DNA from: Bidens hawaiensis
Lineage: Eukaryota > Streptophyta > Magnoliopsida > Asterales > Asteraceae
Assembly (NCBI GenBank): GCA_021521415.1
Contig: JAIQDT010005445.1
Span: 62,001-126,000, forward strand
Direction of reading: 5' to 3'
DNA: 64,000 nt
In this document: one piece after another, positions 1 through 10,329 of the stretch
Position numbering within the stretch: position 1 is the stretch's first letter
Layout: each line of letters opens with the position of its first letter
Program-made: the position numbers and the translations under genes
The notes under the pieces: generated by a model
The model's database searches: none
What the model saw: the letters and a program-made list of their open reading frames with translations, nothing else
Told to the model about the DNA's origin: nothing

Positions 1-792
1 GTTGTAAGTCTATACATTTTGGAGTTGAAAGTCCTAAACTAACAACATTTTTCAATTTAGATGCTTATAATTGAAAATTTGTATGAATCCAATCAAAATT
101 AAGTCGAACCTAGCTGCTCGGTTCAAACCAAACCAAGTTCAAGCATAAACACATCGTTCGTTTCTTCAAACACAAACCAATTGGTTTTGCCTGAGTTCAA
201 ACAAAACCAAATATGAGTAAGGCTACGTTCGGTTTGACTCGAGTCGTGAATAGCCCTAAATGACACAATTTTGTCCTTATTTTTTAAATATTAAAATACC
301 TCTTAGGTAGCGTATTGAGTTTAATAATTATTTTCTTGAAATTTTCGAGGGTTTAAGATTGAACTTACAAAACATGCGGACAAGCAGAACCTTCTTGAAA
401 ATAGAATGGTTCTTATTCGATTGGAGTAGTGTTGGTTGTCGGTTACTATCAACCTATTCTTGATTTCATGTGAGAGCCCACGGTTAAGGCGAGCAACGAG
501 GTGAGGTTAGTATTCCTATGTTTTGAGAATTTAGGTATTCTTTAAGTTAATGACTGTTTTGATCATTTTACACAAATATATAAAAAATTTAATGGAAGTT
601 AACATTTGACAACGAATTTGTTATAAAACTAAAACTATATATAACTTAAACACACAACTTCTTAAAATTTAGACACAAAAAGGTGTTATTAAAAACAAAT
701 CATATTTGTTGAAGAAACACTAAGTTAAACCCGACTAGGTTTAACCTAATATCTCACCCAAGGATGGATTTATACCTAAACGAACCCTTAAT
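1..792. other. AT-rich intergenic DNA, no gene seen
   Basis: I see no coding region or clear mobile element boundary here. The stretch is AT-rich with short simple runs. It ends in the 8-bp left target duplication (CCCTTAAT, 785-792) of the hAT element that follows. It could be decayed transposon sequence. Confidence 0.5.
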
Positions 793-1716
793 TAGTGGCG
801 TAGCCACCCTTTGAGTAGGGGGTCGGGCGACCCCTGTGGAAATTTTTTTTACAAGTATATATGTGTTAAAATCTCGATCGACCCCTGTATAATTTTGACT
901 CCGACCCCTGTGTGATTTCGAGAATGACACAAGGACCCTGTTGGAATTTCGAGAACAACCTTATGAAATTTGAGATCGTCCCTAATAATTTTTTTTACAT
1001 ATTTACAACTTTATTTGTATAAATGTATATAAATTATAGGCCAAACTAAATTTGAGTTTAACATGAAACAATTTAAACACAAGTTTAAGCTCAAATACTC
1101 ATTTTTAAGCACAAGTTTCAAACACCCAACTTAATCTACATATAAGCTAATTAAAAAAAAGGAGAATGATGCGGAAGTAATAGGTCAGGTAAATTTAATA
1201 GATTAAGTGTTTTAATCTAAAAAAATGTTTCGACTATACATTATTTTGCTCACATACTTCATTTGCATTGGTGTATTGTTTATTCTTTAATTGAAGTTAG
1301 CTCTCGTATCATTACTACTCATTTCAACCGTATGCAATGAAATTTTCTTTCCGACGATAGAGTACGTAAAGTCCGATTTGTGTAATCATATGGGTGATGA
1401 GAGTTTAAACGATGGTTTTATTTATTTCATTAAAAAACCTGCTTATAAATGTCAAACTAAGATGTTTTGCTTAGATTTTAGAAAATGAAAGCCCGTATAG
1501 AACAAAGGTAGATATATTTTTCAATAATTATGCATTTATAATGAAGTTTCTTGTACTATTTTTTTTTATCATTTTTTCTATATATATGACCGACGCAATT
1601 CGACCCGACCTGATGGTCAAACCAGACCAAAAAAAAGTTTACATAGCGATGGTTAACTGAATACGGATACAAAAAATTTCTAACCCCTGTGAGAAGATTT
1701 CCTGGATCCGCCACTG
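793..1716 (+). mobile_element. Short hAT element with 8-bp target duplication
   Basis: The element is 924 bp. It is flanked by a perfect 8-bp direct repeat, CCCTTAAT, at 785-792 and 1717-1724, which is the target-site duplication length of hAT transposons. The left end reads TAGTGGCGTAGCCACC and the right end, read inward on the minus strand, reads CAGTGGCGGATCCAGG. These imperfect terminal inverted repeats match at about 12 of 16 positions and start with the (C/T)AG-type bases usual for hAT. The interior is AT-rich and holds a remnant of the hAT transposase C-terminus at 1291-1488. It cannot encode a full transposase, so it is non-autonomous, probably an internal-deletion derivative. An alternative is a miniature element that captured transposase sequence, but the remnant makes a deletion derivative more likely. 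Confidence 0.75.
1291..1488 (+). pseudogene. hAT transposase C-terminal (dimerisation) remnant
   Basis: This open frame of about 65 codons has no upstream ATG in frame. It reads like the C-terminal dimerisation segment of hAT transposases. I see an LKLALVS-type start, a degenerate T-V-x-E-x-x-F block (here TVCNEIFF), then YVKSDLCNHMGDESLND, which resembles the family pattern of a V-K-(N/S)-x-L-x-N-x-M-G-D stretch followed by L-N-D. The catalytic N-terminal part (zinc finger and DDE domain) is absent from the element. Its position inside an element with hAT-type termini and an 8-bp duplication supports the call. It is a broken fragment with no expected function. The identification comes from recalled family patterns, not a search. 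Confidence 0.65.
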
Positions 1717-1756
1717 CCCTTAATAGGTTTAGCTTCGTAATTACCGATGATACTAT

Positions 1757-2755
1757 TGTTGGAATACCGTATGCCCGAGACACATAATTAGGTTAATGTG
1801 GCTAGCCGTGTTTGATCCAAGTCGGGTCATACCCAATAACGAGTTAGACACACACCAATTATGTATTTGTTAAGATAAGATCTATAAGACAAATACAGAA
1901 CACGACACATTCAGAAAATCGGGTTTCTGAATACTTACTTGAAAGTGTTAAATAAATTAATTGGTTAATTTATTCATTCAAATAATTATTATTGGAATGA
2001 TTATTTAACTATATGTTCTTTTGTAAAATGGTTTATAAAAGATGGGGTGTTTATATATTTTATAAAGTATAAAATAAATAAAAAAAAAATAAAAAAAAAA
2101 ATAATTTTATTTGGGGCCGGTTTTGGGTGGGCCCCACACCCCAAAAGTTTTGGTCAAAAATCTTGTCATGGATATGGTATAGATTGAGTAAACTTCACTT
2201 GACCAAAATACCTAACATATGATGTGAGAAAGGTTTGTTTTATATCTTTGAAACAAGTAACCAAACATAACTTTCAAGTAAGCAAAAAGCAACTCTTTCT
2301 TTCTTTCTTGGTTTTGGTTTTCGGCCAAGAACAAAAGAAGAGGCTCGGGTCTCGGTTTCTCGTGTTCAAGCTTCCTAACATAGCTCGGTGTGTGTTGGAG
2401 GCTCGGGGTATATTCTGTTTGAGGATTTTCCTTTGAAAGTCTAGCTTCAACATCATCATCTTCTTCAACATCAACTACACTCTTAAAGGGTTAAGAATGT
2501 AAGTGTTTATAGTTTTGATAGTTTAGTTTTTCCGTATCATTTGATCCTTGCTTCGGGTTTCTAGTATATAGATTATTGGTAATCTTATGACTTGAATAAA
2601 CTAGGTTGTTCATGAACATATCTTATATAAACTTGTAATATATACATATATAAACACATGGATACATATGTTTAGTTTGTAAATATCACGCTTCCGCCTT
2701 AATTGCGACTAGTTAAATGGTTAACTTAGTATAAAATATTCATAGAAACCCAACA
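1757..2755 (+). repeat. 5' LTR of E0
   Basis: 999-bp direct repeat matching 9329-10324. It starts TGTTGGAATACC and ends GAAACCCAACA. An A-rich run near 2075-2105 differs in composition from the 3' copy. The small open frames at 2224-2436 (plus) and 2274-2474 (minus) occur identically in both LTRs and are not taken as genes. Confidence 0.95.
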
Positions 2756-2757
2756 AA

Positions 2758-2773
2758 TGGCATCAAGAGCCGG
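2758..2773 (+). other. Primer binding site of E0
   Basis: TGGCATCAAGAGCCGG lies two bases after the 5' LTR. It is a variant of the copia primer site TGGTATCAGAGCC, complementary to the 3' end of initiator tRNA-Met. Confidence 0.75.
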
Positions 2774-2930
2774 GATACGGGAAACTAAGCTTCGGGTTTT
2801 CGGTTTTATATTTTTCCCCTTGAAAGATTTTATACAAAAATAAACATGCATGATTTTTTGTATTTAATCTTGTTATTATTTTTGGCTTTGTTCAAAAAAA
2901 AATATATATATATATATAAAACCGAGTACA

Positions 2931-3142
2931 TGGGCCGAAGCCCAATTCGGTTGTTATTGGGCCGAAGCCCACTTCATTAGGTTAATGGGTTAACCGAGAA
3001 GAAAAAGGAGGGGAGAAAGTTAAATGGGCCGAAGCCCATTTTGTTAAATGGGCCGAAGCCCATGAGACTTTTATTGGGCCGAAGCCCATGTGTTTTGGAC
3101 AAGTGGGCCGAAGCTCATAATCAAGTTATTGGGTCAAGCCCA
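2931..3142 (+). repeat. Array of TGGGCCGAAGCCCA hairpins in E0 leader
   Basis: Five exact copies of the 14-base self-complementary unit TGGGCCGAAGCCCA start at 2931, 2958, 3025, 3049 and 3075. A one-base variant is at 3104, and a decayed form (TGGGTCAAGCCCA) is at 3130. Each unit can fold as a five-pair stem (TGGGC/GCCCA) with a CGAA loop. In two copies the stem extends by flanking A/T pairs. The block also repeats the plant site II core TGGGCC, a known binding motif of TCP transcription factors. It lies in the untranslated leader between the primer site and gag. Confidence 0.8.
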
Positions 3143-4100
3143 AATGGGTTGGGCTAGGCCCGATAAGGCAAAAGGGGTTTTGGAACGGGTTCCTAAGACA
3201 TAACGGGTTATGTTTGTTAAAACTAGACCGAGCCGTAGACCATATGGATGTTTGTTGTGATTGTTATTAATTATTCAAAGTTTCGGTTTGTAATAATTAA
3301 TTAGGGGCAATTTTGTAATTATTTATTCATATGGGTATGTAATAAATAGTTTATTTGTAATATCTTTATTTTATAGAAAAAATGTATTAGGACATTTGTT
3401 ATGTAAATTTAAAGAAGATTGCAAAATTGGAAGTTTGGGCCTTATTGGGCCGGGTATGGTGATAATGGGTCTCACAAGCCCATTAAAGGGATTCAAGCCC
3501 AAAAGGACCTAAGCCCACCCATTGAGCCCAAATGGAAGCTTATGGAAGTTAAGGCCCAAGTTCAAACCCAATGGATTACAACGGGGTTGAAGAAGATGCT
3601 CGAAGCATTTGGATGCGGGATCGAGTGGGAGCTACAACATCCATGTGTCATGTGTCCCTTAGGATCGGACCTAAGACACACACTTGTTTCGGCTAACAAG
3701 TGTGGTCTAACTTAGTGGCTCGTGTCTAGTATTATTGTGTATGCTTGTTAATGATTGTTTGTTTATGTGGTTGCTAGATATTAGGATATCAACTTCGTCA
3801 CATAGAATTAATTAACAAAGCATAAAACGGGTTCTAATAATTATCGGTAATTACGTGACACGTAGTTTAATAAAATGGATTTATTAACTAGCCGTCTCAC
3901 GCCCATAATAAAATGGTTTTATTATAAATTAGAATTTTGAAAATGGTTTCAAAATAATCATGTTACTAAATGCATGTTAGAACATGATTTAAAGTTTTAC
4001 AACTAGAATTATTAAAACTAAAAATCCCTTTTAAAATTAAGGATAACAAGTTAAACACCATCCTTTTGTATAACGCTTAACATATTAGTAAGCTCTTAGT

Positions 4101-4412
4101 GGGAAAAAGGTCACCTAACCGCGTAGAGTAAATTAATATGTTGAGGTAATTTTGGCATATAAATGGGAAAAAGGTCACATAACCGTTTGTATGTTAATAT
4201 TACAAGTTGATACAAGTAGGACGACTTAAATTAGAACCATGTGAAGAGGGTCTCCCAAGCATGGGGTCTAATAGGTGTTGATGGGATAAACATGCCGACA
4301 CGAAATATGATTTCGAACCGGTCCCATAAACTCTAGAAGTTGCAAAAGGGTTTGCAATTGTTATGAATAACTACCTTGATAAACCGACAATGGGAAAAAG
4401 GTCACCTAACCG
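4101..4412 (+). repeat. Three dispersed copies of a 21-bp motif before E0 gag
   Basis: GGGAAAAAGGTCACCTAACCG occurs at 4101-4121 and 4392-4412, the latter exact. A one-base variant (ACAT for ACCT) occurs at 4165-4185. All copies are on the plus strand in the last 400 bases of the leader. I know no function for it. The leader (2756-4506) otherwise holds no convincing gene. A 98-codon open frame at 3419-3715 has no ATG start and I do not call it. Confidence 0.75.
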
Positions 4413-4506
4413 GAGTCGGGTTTATCGTTGGATTCTAGATTTTAATTATTAATTATATTTGGTATATATAAAAGGGTATTAATAATTAAAAAGGTAAAAC
4501 ACTAAA

Positions 4507-7500
4507 ATGAACTTGATTAAAATTCTGCAGATGGCCGCACACGTCGACGACAACATAATCCCTAACGTCCAAAATGTATCTCTCCGATCTATTCTCGCTA
4601 AAGACCGTCTTAACCACAATAACTTTTCGGATTGGTTCCGAAATTTAAGGATTGTTCTAAAACAAGAAAAATTATATCATGTTTTGGAAACACCTATCCC
4701 CAATGAACCGGAAGAGGGAAGTGAGGTCGAATATATGAATTGGGTCCAACACACGGAAGATTCCATTCAAGTGTCATGCCTCATGTTGGCGACTATGGTT
4801 CCCGAAATCCAAAAGGATTTCGAAAACCATAATGCGTACGACATGATTACTCAACTTAAGGAAATGTTCCTTAAGCAATCAAGAGTTGAAAGGTTCGAAA
4901 CGGTTCGAGCCTTGCATGCATGTAGAATGGATGATAATCAACCAGTTTCAACTTATGTGCTTAAGATGAAAAGTTACATTGATCGCCTCGCCAAGCTCAA
5001 TTGTCCCATCTCAAAAGAGTTAGCAACGGATTTGATCCTTAACTCTTTGTCGAAAAGGTTCGACACTTTCGTGTTAAATTATAACATGAACGGGTGGGAC
5101 AAAAACATTGGAGAACTTCACTCAATGCTTAAAACAGCCGAAGCGAGCATGGGTAAAAGGGTTTTACCCGTGTTTGCGATCAATGAAGGTAGATCCAAGA
5201 ATCGATCTCAACCCAATCCTAAGGCTAAGGTAGCAAAAAGAAAGGGTCCTCCTGTGCATCTTAAGGGTAAGGGCAAATCACCGGTTATGGCAAAGAAACA
5301 AAAGGTTGTGGAACCGAGGGGTCATAAGGATGATCCTTGTTTTGGTTGTGGGGAGACCGGACATTGGAAACGCAATTGCCCGGTCTACCTAAAAGAGCTA
5401 AGAGACAAGAGGAATGCGGGGCATGCCTCGGGTAATGTCTTTATGATTAATATTGAGCTAAATCTTATTTCTTCTAACACATGGGTATTGGATACCGGAT
5501 GTGGAACTCATATTTGCAATTGGTTGCAGGGGTTCAAAAGGAATGAAGACTTAAAGAAGGGCGAAGTGAGTCTTTTCATGGGCAATGGTGCAAGGGTGCA
5601 CGTGGTCGCTAGAGGAGACTTCACTTTATCGCTTCCAAGTGGTTTGGAAGTTGTTTTGAGAAATGTTTTGTATGCTCCTAGTTTGACTAGGAACATTATT
5701 TCCGTGCACCTTCTTAGACAATGTAACTTTGACTTTAAATTTGTAAAATCAGAAATGCATGTATCATCTAATGGTATCTTTTATTTTAAAGCTGTACCAA
5801 ACAACGGTATTTATGAATTGGTTCATGACAATACCTCAAATAGCTCATTATATCAAACTTCCACTAAAAGACTCAAAAAGGATTTGAGTGATTCCTACAT
5901 TTGGCATTGTCGTCTTGGACACATAAACAAGAATCGTGTAAATACTCTCCAAAAGAATGGTCTTTTGAAAACAAATGAGTTTGGTTCGTTTGATGAGTGT
6001 GAATCTTGTATTCAAGGCAAGATGACCAAAGAACCTTTTAAAGGTACAAATGAAAGGGCTAAGGATTTGTTAGGTATCATACATACGGATGTATGCGGAC
6101 CTCTCAAGCCCACTAGTAGGAATAGTGAAAGGTACTTCATTACCTTTACCGACGATTTTAGTCGATACGGGTATGTGTATCTAATGAAACACAAACATGA
6201 AGCCTTTGAAATGTTCAAGGAATTTCAAAATGAAGTACAAAATCAGCTCGACCGAACAATCAAGGTACTCCGCTCCGATAGAGGAGGCGAATACCTAAGT
6301 GATGCTTTTCAAAGTCATCTTAGAGATTGTGGAATTGTTTCACAGCTCACTCCTCCTGGTACTCCTCAACATAACGGAGTATCCGAGAGGAGGAATCGAA
6401 CACTGTTGGACATGGTTCGATCAATGATGGCACGAAGCTCACTACCACCATCATTTTGGGGATATGCGCTACTTACAGCGGCTCGTATTTTGAATATGGC
6501 CCCGACCAAAAAGGTGGATCGAATACCCTATGAAGTGTGGCATGGAAAGGTTCCATCCTTTTCATATTTAAGGGTATGGGGATGCATAGTTTATGTTAAA
6601 CGTGACACCCCAAATAAGCTTGAGGCTCGATCCATCAGATGTATCTTCATAGGATACCCAAAGGATGATATAGGATATATATTCTATGATCCTAGTGAAC
6701 AAAAAATGTTTATTTCACGCAAAGGATACTTCTTAGAAACTAGGTTCCTTATGGAAGGACCTAGTGAAAAAAGAGTGGAACTTGAAGAGGTTCAAGAATC
6801 ACTGGATGATACACAGTTGGTCGATACTAGTTTTCAACACGAGGATGTTGAAGGTGATCAAATGGTTGATCATACACACGTTGCTCGCAGATCTAGTAGG
6901 ATTAGTCAACCTCCCGAGAGATATGGATTTCTCATGGATGGTTGCTACTTGGTCGATTCGGATGAACCGATCTCCTACAAAGATGCTATGTCACAACCTG
7001 ATTGTGAAAAATGGCTTGAAGCCATGAGCGCCGAGATGCAATCCATGCACGATAACCAAGTTTGGGAATTGGTTGATCGTCCACTTAACTCCAAACTGGT
7101 TGGATGTAAGTGGGTCTTCAAGAAGAAGACCGATATGCATGGAAATCTAGATACTTACAAAGCACGACTTGTAGCAAAAGGTTTCACACAAACTCAAGGG
7201 ATTGATTATGATGAAACCTTCTCGCCGGTCGCGATGCTTAAGTCGATCAGGATATTATTTGCCATTGCCGCTCATTTTGATTATGAGATATGGCAGATGG
7301 ATGTCAAGACCGCTTTTCTTAATGGGTATCTTGAGGAAGATGTCCATATGGTTCAGCCTGAAGGTTTTGTCGATCCATCTAATCCTGACAAAGTATGTAA
7401 GTTAAGGAAATCAATCTACGGGTTGAAACAAGCATCACGGATGTGGAATCATCGTTTTAATGAAGAAATCAAAGCGTTTGGTTTCGTCCAAAACGGTGAT

Positions 7501-8547
7501 GAGGCGTGCGTGTATAAATGGGCTAGTGGGAGTATAGTCATGTTCCTTATTTTGTATGTCGATGATATACTTTTATTTGGAAATGATATACCAAGTATGG
7601 AAAGCGTTAAAGCGTGGTTAAGTAGTCGTTTCTCAATTAAGGATCTTGGAGAAGCGACATATATCTTGGGAATAAAGGTCTATAGGGATAGACAAAGGAA
7701 ATTGATCGGACTCAATCAAAGTGCATACATTGATAAAATCCTGAAAAGGTTCAGGATGGAAAACTCTAAGAAAGGTTTAGTACCTATTCCTAGAGGAACC
7801 GTGTTAAGCTCATCCCAAAGTCCTAGCTCTAAGGAAGAGCAGGATAGGATGAAGCATGTTCCTTATGCTTCGGCAATAGGATCTATCATGTATGCAATGA
7901 TGTGCACTAGACCGGACGTCTCGTATGCTTTAAGCATAACGAGTAGATACCAGCACAACCCAGGTGACAGTCATTGGATGGCTGTCAAGAATATATTAAA
8001 ATACCTTAGAAGGACTAAGGATATGTTTTTAATATATGGGTCTGGTGAGGAGGAACTCGTCGTAAAGGGTTACGTGGATGCGAGTTTCCAAACTGACCGA
8101 GATGATTCTCGGTCACAGTCGGGATATGTCTTCATTTTGAATGGAGGCGCTGTCTCTTGGAAGAGTTCGAAGCAAGATGTTGTCGCGTTATCCACTACAG
8201 AATCTGAGTACATCGCCGCTTCAATGGCAGCCCAAGAGGCTGCATGGATGAAAAAGTTCATCATGGATCTAGGGATTATCTCTACCATTCAGGAGCCCCT
8301 AGAGATATTCTGTGACAATGAGGGTGCTATTGCACAGATCAAGGAGCCTCGTGCTCATCAGAAAACGAGGCACATTGAGCGCAGATTCAACTACATAAGG
8401 GATGAAGTTGAAAAGAGAAAGATATGTATTCATAAAGTTCATACCGATCAAAATATTGCGGACCCACTCACGAAGCTCCTCGATAGGCCAAAGCATGAGG
8501 GTCATGTTTGTGCATTAGGACTTCGGTATTCTAGTGAGTGGATTTAA
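4507..8547 (+). CDS. Copia gag-pol polyprotein of E0, intact
   Basis: This single open frame of 1346 codons carries all copia activities in order. An N-terminal gag domain (residues about 20-250) is followed by a zinc knuckle CFGCGETGHWKRNC at 278-291. The aspartic protease has DTG at 329-331. A pre-integrase His-Cys region (WHCRLGH ... CESCIQGK) follows. The integrase core has its first catalytic Asp at 528 in HTDVCGP and later RSDRGGEY and SERRNRT. The reverse transcriptase has YVDDILLFG at about 1017-1025, and RNase H contains GYVDASF near 1190. I see no stop or frameshift. The first ATG is 4507; an in-frame ATG at 4531 is an equally good start. Gag and pol being fused in one frame is usual for this branch. 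With near-identical LTRs, the element could be autonomous. Confidence 0.93.
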   Translation: MNLIKILQMAAHVDDNIIPNVQNVSLRSILAKDRLNHNNFSDWFRNLRIVLKQEKLYHVLETPIPNEPEEGSEVEYMNWVQHTEDSIQVSCLMLATMVPEIQKDFENHNAYDMITQLKEMFLKQSRVERFETVRALHACRMDDNQPVSTYVLKMKSYIDRLAKLNCPISKELATDLILNSLSKRFDTFVLNYNMNGWDKNIGELHSMLKTAEASMGKRVLPVFAINEGRSKNRSQPNPKAKVAKRKGPPVHLKGKGKSPVMAKKQKVVEPRGHKDDPCFGCGETGHWKRNCPVYLKELRDKRNAGHASGNVFMINIELNLISSNTWVLDTGCGTHICNWLQGFKRNEDLKKGEVSLFMGNGARVHVVARGDFTLSLPSGLEVVLRNVLYAPSLTRNIISVHLLRQCNFDFKFVKSEMHVSSNGIFYFKAVPNNGIYELVHDNTSNSSLYQTSTKRLKKDLSDSYIWHCRLGHINKNRVNTLQKNGLLKTNEFGSFDECESCIQGKMTKEPFKGTNERAKDLLGIIHTDVCGPLKPTSRNSERYFITFTDDFSRYGYVYLMKHKHEAFEMFKEFQNEVQNQLDRTIKVLRSDRGGEYLSDAFQSHLRDCGIVSQLTPPGTPQHNGVSERRNRTLLDMVRSMMARSSLPPSFWGYALLTAARILNMAPTKKVDRIPYEVWHGKVPSFSYLRVWGCIVYVKRDTPNKLEARSIRCIFIGYPKDDIGYIFYDPSEQKMFISRKGYFLETRFLMEGPSEKRVELEEVQESLDDTQLVDTSFQHEDVEGDQMVDHTHVARRSSRISQPPERYGFLMDGCYLVDSDEPISYKDAMSQPDCEKWLEAMSAEMQSMHDNQVWELVDRPLNSKLVGCKWVFKKKTDMHGNLDTYKARLVAKGFTQTQGIDYDETFSPVAMLKSIRILFAIAAHFDYEIWQMDVKTAFLNGYLEEDVHMVQPEGFVDPSNPDKVCKLRKSIYGLKQASRMWNHRFNEEIKAFGFVQNGDEACVYKWASGSIVMFLILYVDDILLFGNDIPSMESVKAWLSSRFSIKDLGEATYILGIKVYRDRQRKLIGLNQSAYIDKILKRFRMENSKKGLVPIPRGTVLSSSQSPSSKEEQDRMKHVPYASAIGSIMYAMMCTRPDVSYALSITSRYQHNPGDSHWMAVKNILKYLRRTKDMFLIYGSGEEELVVKGYVDASFQTDRDDSRSQSGYVFILNGGAVSWKSSKQDVVALSTTESEYIAASMAAQEAAWMKKFIMDLGIISTIQEPLEIFCDNEGAIAQIKEPRAHQKTRHIERRFNYIRDEVEKRKICIHKVHTDQNIADPLTKLLDRPKHEGHVCALGLRYSSEWI

Positions 8548-9317
8548 TCTGTATTTAGTGTTTGTATAAGAACGAATGTAATGGGTATCTCATGAAAATT
8601 AATTATGTTTTAATTATTCAATGAGTTATGTTCTATATTTGCATGTTTAATCCATGAATGACTTATGTTGTTCTAAACGTCCGTAGTCGGTCATACTTGT
8701 GGGAACAAGTATGAAGTTAAGACTATTATGAACCCGGATTGGTTGATATTCATGTGATGAATATAGGGCATAGGTTTGCCACCAAGGTTCATAGATATTT
8801 GTGGGATACAAATATTGGACATGATCCGCTCTCAAGGATCACTGCATGGAGTTAGTGCAACTAATCATAAGTAATCCTTGAGTAAAGGCGAGTATCATTG
8901 TGTCCTTTGACCTGAGATGCATATTGGATCTGGTTTTTCATCAAGTCTGATATCTTGACTCTCTTCTTTGTTATTTCGGTAACACGATGACGTGTAAGAA
9001 AGAGCTCAGATATCATATGAGATGTCAACGAGGATGTATGCAGTCAAGATGGGATTTGTTCCTCTTATGTGTTGAGAGTTTAGATGTCTAAGGCCTGTTA
9101 AGTTAAATCATTGAGAGAATGATCACTCTGTGTCTCTTCGATTTGACAGGACATCTAGAAACAAAGGGATGTAATGATAAGACTTACCTATATCATATCA
9201 AGTATGGACTTGAAGGGGATGATGTTATTGAATGGCACTTAGTCAAACACACTAGGGGTGGTGACCTGTTGTTAGGCGGTATTCACCATTAGCATTAACT
9301 TCCTATGAGTCTCGTGC
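8548..9317 (+). other. E0 3' noncoding region with inverted repeats
   Basis: This 770-base stretch between the pol stop and the polypurine tract has no ORF. Two clear hairpins are visible. A 9-bp perfect stem CTCAAGGAT (8831-8839) pairs with ATCCTTGAG (8874-8882), with ACT/AGT able to pair further in. A second 6-bp stem ATCATT-GAGAG-AATGAT lies at 9107-9123. The region may serve RNA folding or packaging, but that is inference. Confidence 0.55.
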
Positions 9318-9328
9318 AAGTGGGAGAT
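9318..9328 (+). other. Polypurine tract of E0
   Basis: AAGTGGGAGAT directly abuts the 3' LTR and is the expected plus-strand primer. Confidence 0.8.
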
Positions 9329-10324
9329 TGTTGGAATACCGTATGCCCGAGACACATAATTAGGTTAATGTGGCTAGCCGTGTTTGATCCAAGTCGGGTC
9401 ATACCCAATAACGAGTTAGACACACACCAATTATGTATTTGTTAAGATAAGATCTATAAGACAAATACAGAACACGACACATTCAGAAAATCGGGTTTCT
9501 GAATACTTACTTGAAAGTGTTAAATAAATTAATTGGTTAATTTATTCATTCAAATAATTATTATTGGAATGATTATTTAACTATATGTTCTTTTGTAAAA
9601 TGGTTTATAAAAGATGGGGTGTTTATATATTTTATAAAGTATAAAATAAATAAAAAAAAAATAATAATAATAATTTTATTTGGGGCCGGTTTTGGGTGGG
9701 CCCCACACCCCAAAAGTTTTGGTCAAAAATCTTGTAATGGATATGGTATAGATTGAGTAAACTTCACTTGACCAAAATACCTAACATATGATGTGAGAAA
9801 GGTTTGTTTTATATCTTTGAAACAAGTAACCAAACATAACTTTCAAGTAAGCAAAAAGCAACTCTTTCTTTCTTTCTTGGTTTTGGTTTTCGGCCAAGAA
9901 CAAAAGAAGAGGCTCGGGTCTCGGTTTCTCGTGTTCAAGCTTCCTAACATAGCTCGGTGTGTGTTGGAGGCTCGGGGTATATTCTGTTTGAGGATTTTCC
10001 TTTGAAAGTCTAGCTTCAACATCATCATCTTCTTCAACATCAACTACACTCTTAAAGGGTTAAGAATGTAAGTGTTTATAGTTTTGATAGTTTAGTTTTT
10101 CCGTATCATTTGATCCTTGCTTCGGGTTTCTAGTATATAGATTATTGGTAATCTTATGACTTGAATAAACTAGGTTGTTCATGAACATATCTTATATAAA
10201 CTTGTAATATATACATATATAAACACATGGATACATATGTTTAGTTTGTAAATATCACGCTTCCGCCTTAATTGCGACTAGTTAAATGGTTAACTTAGTA
10301 TAAAATATTCATAGAAACCCAACA
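9329..10324 (+). repeat. 3' LTR of E0
   Basis: 996-bp copy of 1757-2755. It has TAATAATAATAA where the 5' copy has a pure A run, and an A instead of C in the CTTGTAATGG stretch. The target duplication ACTAT follows at 10325-10329. Confidence 0.95.
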
Positions 10325-10329
10325 ACTAT

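Larger units (their letters stand above)
1757..10324 (+). mobile_element. Complete Ty1/copia LTR retrotransposon E0
   Basis: This is an 8568-bp element with all expected parts: 5' LTR, primer binding site, long leader, one gag-pol ORF, 3' noncoding region, polypurine tract and 3' LTR. The target duplication ACTAT is perfect (1752-1756 and 10325-10329). The LTRs begin TGTTGG and end CCAACA. By eye the two LTRs differ by one clear substitution and by the composition of one A-rich run, so the insertion looks recent. The polyprotein order is protease, integrase, reverse transcriptase, RNase H, which defines copia. The exact lineage is uncertain; Tork/TAR/Angela-type is my guess. It sits 40 bp downstream of the hAT element's right end. 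Confidence 0.95.

Noticed and set aside
2224..2474. Overlapping short open frames on both strands, repeated at 9793-10043
   Set aside because: They lie in the two identical LTRs of E0 and have no protein-like content or conserved motif.
3419..3715. 98-codon open frame in the E0 leader
   Set aside because: No ATG start, no recognisable domain, and it overlaps the GGGCC-rich leader; probably chance.
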